This document shows positions 5,621 through 6,613 of a stretch of DNA of 6,613 nt, piece after piece. The translations under genes were made by a program, and so were the position numbers. The stretch lies in assembly GCA_026713345.1 (NCBI GenBank), contig JAPOOQ010000123.1:1-6613 (forward strand). The letters run 5' to 3'. The notes under the pieces were generated by a model. That model was not told the DNA's origin, did no database searches, and saw nothing but the letters and a program-made list of their open reading frames with translations. This stretch comes from Gemmatimonadota bacterium. GTDB taxonomy: Bacteria; Gemmatimonadota; Gemmatimonadetes; Longimicrobiales; Gaopeijiaceae. Within the stretch, counting starts at the first letter, position 1, and the number at the start of each line of letters is the position of its first letter.

Positions 5621-6613
5621 TCAGCAGGTTCGGCAGCGGTGGTTGTTCCCGGAACCCAGCTTCTCCAGCAGCACCACGGTAGCCGGTAGCGGTGAGACGC
5701 GCTGCACGGGTCCGTTGGCCATGTCGGCCACCGTCTGCCCGCGGCGGCTCACGGCTCCGATATCGGCGCCCTGCTCCACCAGGTAGAGGATGACGGCGTG
5801 GTCGCCGCGGGCGGCCGCGTGATGGAGCGCCGTGTACCCGTTGTGGTCGCGCTGGTTCACGTCGGCGCCCAGTTCCTCGACCAGGTACCGCACGGCCGGA
5901 AGCCATCCGTGCGGCGCGTGCCGGTGCGCGTTGCCCGCGAACCCCTCCCCGTAGCCGACCCCCGACGCCGCATGGATGGGCCATACTCCCGGGCCGCCCG
6001 CCGGAACCGGGGGGAAGCCTGATACGTCCGGTGCCAGAGCGCGAAGTGAATCTGCGACTGCGGCGGAGCGCAGCAGGCTGGCGCGAACCTCGTCGTCGGC
6101 GGCGGCGAATACCTCGTCCGGAAATTCCGCGCGCGTTTCCTCCGGAAGGTCGTCCAGGACGGAGCGCAGCAGTGCGGTTCGGGCCGAGTCGGCCAGCTCG
6201 AGCCAGGTCGAATCCGAGTCGAGCTGCGTGCGGTTCTGGCGGCTCAACTGCTCGTCGGGGGTGAGGCGGCGGCGGGGAGCCGGCGCGAGGGTGGACACCG
6301 AGGGATCCGCGCCGTACTCCGCGAGCAGGCGCATCGCATCGACGTCGGTCGCGTAGGCCGCGCGCCAGAAGGCCGTGGCGCCCTCCGTGTTCACGAGGCC
6401 GCAGTTGCTGTTGCCGCACCCGCTGTACTCCATGTACCAGGGGTGGACGGTGAGACGGACGTCGGGATCCGCCCCCGCTTCGAGGAGTTCCCGCATCACG
6501 TCCAGGTAGGTCGCCTGCTGGAGGCCCATCTCCTGGGGCTGGGGATAGCGGGTGCGGGGTTGCCAGCGCGCGTTCACCGCGGCCCAGAGGGGGGTTGCGC
6601 CGTTGAGGGTCGA
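5621..6613 (-). CDS. Ankyrin-repeat protein (5' end outside window)
   Basis: Ankyrin repeats mediate protein-protein binding; the partner is unknown. The frame is open to the right edge, so the start and any signal peptide are not visible; 330 residues and a TGA are seen. Numbering from the edge, repeat units are: a first (NGATPLWAAV to LLEAGADPDVRL, 4-54), a second (EGATAFWRAAYATDVDAMRLLAEYGADP, 77-104), a degenerate third (WPIHAASGVG to LVEELGADVNQRD, 211-256) and a canonical fourth (NGYTALHHAAARGDHAVILYLVEQGADI, 258-285). Between repeats two and three lies a hydrophilic, probably helical spacer of about 95 residues (111-205). Between repeats one and two sits a Cys pair, GCGNSNCG (65-72), and the protein ends in HRCRTC. 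It is convergent with the GWxTD gene, 13 bases between stops. A GTG at 6577 exists, but the codons above it (NGATPLWAAV) are clearly ankyrin sequence, so it is internal. Confidence 0.92.
   Translation of the reverse strand, partial: STLNGATPLWAAVNARWQPRTRYPQPQEMGLQQATYLDVMRELLEAGADPDVRLTVHPWYMEYSGCGNSNCGLVNTEGATAFWRAAYATDVDAMRLLAEYGADPSVSTLAPAPRRRLTPDEQLSRQNRTQLDSDSTWLELADSARTALLRSVLDDLPEETRAEFPDEVFAAADDEVRASLLRSAAVADSLRALAPDVSGFPPVPAGGPGVWPIHAASGVGYGEGFAGNAHRHAPHGWLPAVRYLVEELGADVNQRDHNGYTALHHAAARGDHAVILYLVEQGADIGAVSRRGQTVADMANGPVQRVSPLPATVVLLEKLGSGNNHRCRTC

Noticed and set aside
5624..5635. CRTC at the ankyrin protein's end as a c-type heme site
   Set aside because: A c-type heme site needs CxxCH. 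Here the stop codon follows the last Cys and the His lies before the first one.
5595..5637. GCTGCC/GGCAGC inverted repeat across the convergent gene ends as a shared terminator
   Set aside because: It has only six paired bases around a 31-base loop and lacks U-tracts on either side; such matches are expected by chance at this GC content.

Overview
The window is GC-rich (by eye roughly 65%) and densely coding. It combines a SusC/RagA-type TonB-linked receptor, a GWxTD-domain protein, a small outer-membrane barrel, a Gemmatimonadota/Acidobacteriota-style S9 peptidase remnant and an exported-looking ankyrin protein. This mix points to a Gram-negative bacterium of the Gemmatimonadota type, with Acidobacteriota as the next choice. 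The assignment is inferred from gene content; there is no marker gene here.

Layout. (1) 1-2205, minus strand: the N-terminal 735 codons of a SusC/RagA-like TonB-dependent receptor, open at the left edge, so its last barrel strands and any SusD partner lie outside. (2) 2206-2923: a 718-base non-coding stretch. It carries the receptor's ribosome binding site and weak promoter-like boxes. It also holds a decayed plus-strand relic (2467-2753) of a DPP IV-like S9 peptidase that has lost its whole middle and suffered a frameshift. After the relic come a GC-rich hairpin and the likely promoter and Shine-Dalgarno of the next operon. (3) 2924-3661 and 3670-5607, plus strand: a tight two-gene operon encoding a 245-aa secreted, barrel-like outer-membrane protein (TTG start) and a 645-aa exported GWxTD-domain protein whose signature motif is degenerate. 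(4) 5621-6613, minus strand: the C-terminal 330 residues of an ankyrin-repeat protein, open at the right edge and convergent with the GWxTD gene, with only 13 bases between the stop codons.

Functionally the window is an envelope neighbourhood: TonB-driven uptake of an unidentified substrate, a barrel/GWxTD pair probably acting at the outer membrane or periplasm, and a protein-interaction repeat protein. The peptidase relic suggests that a peptide-degrading enzyme once sat between the receptor and the operon. I see no RNA gene, CRISPR array, insertion sequence or phage element. The most notable points are the collapsed S9 peptidase gene, the missing Gly-Trp of the GWxTD motif, and a distinctive Cys arrangement in the ankyrin protein.
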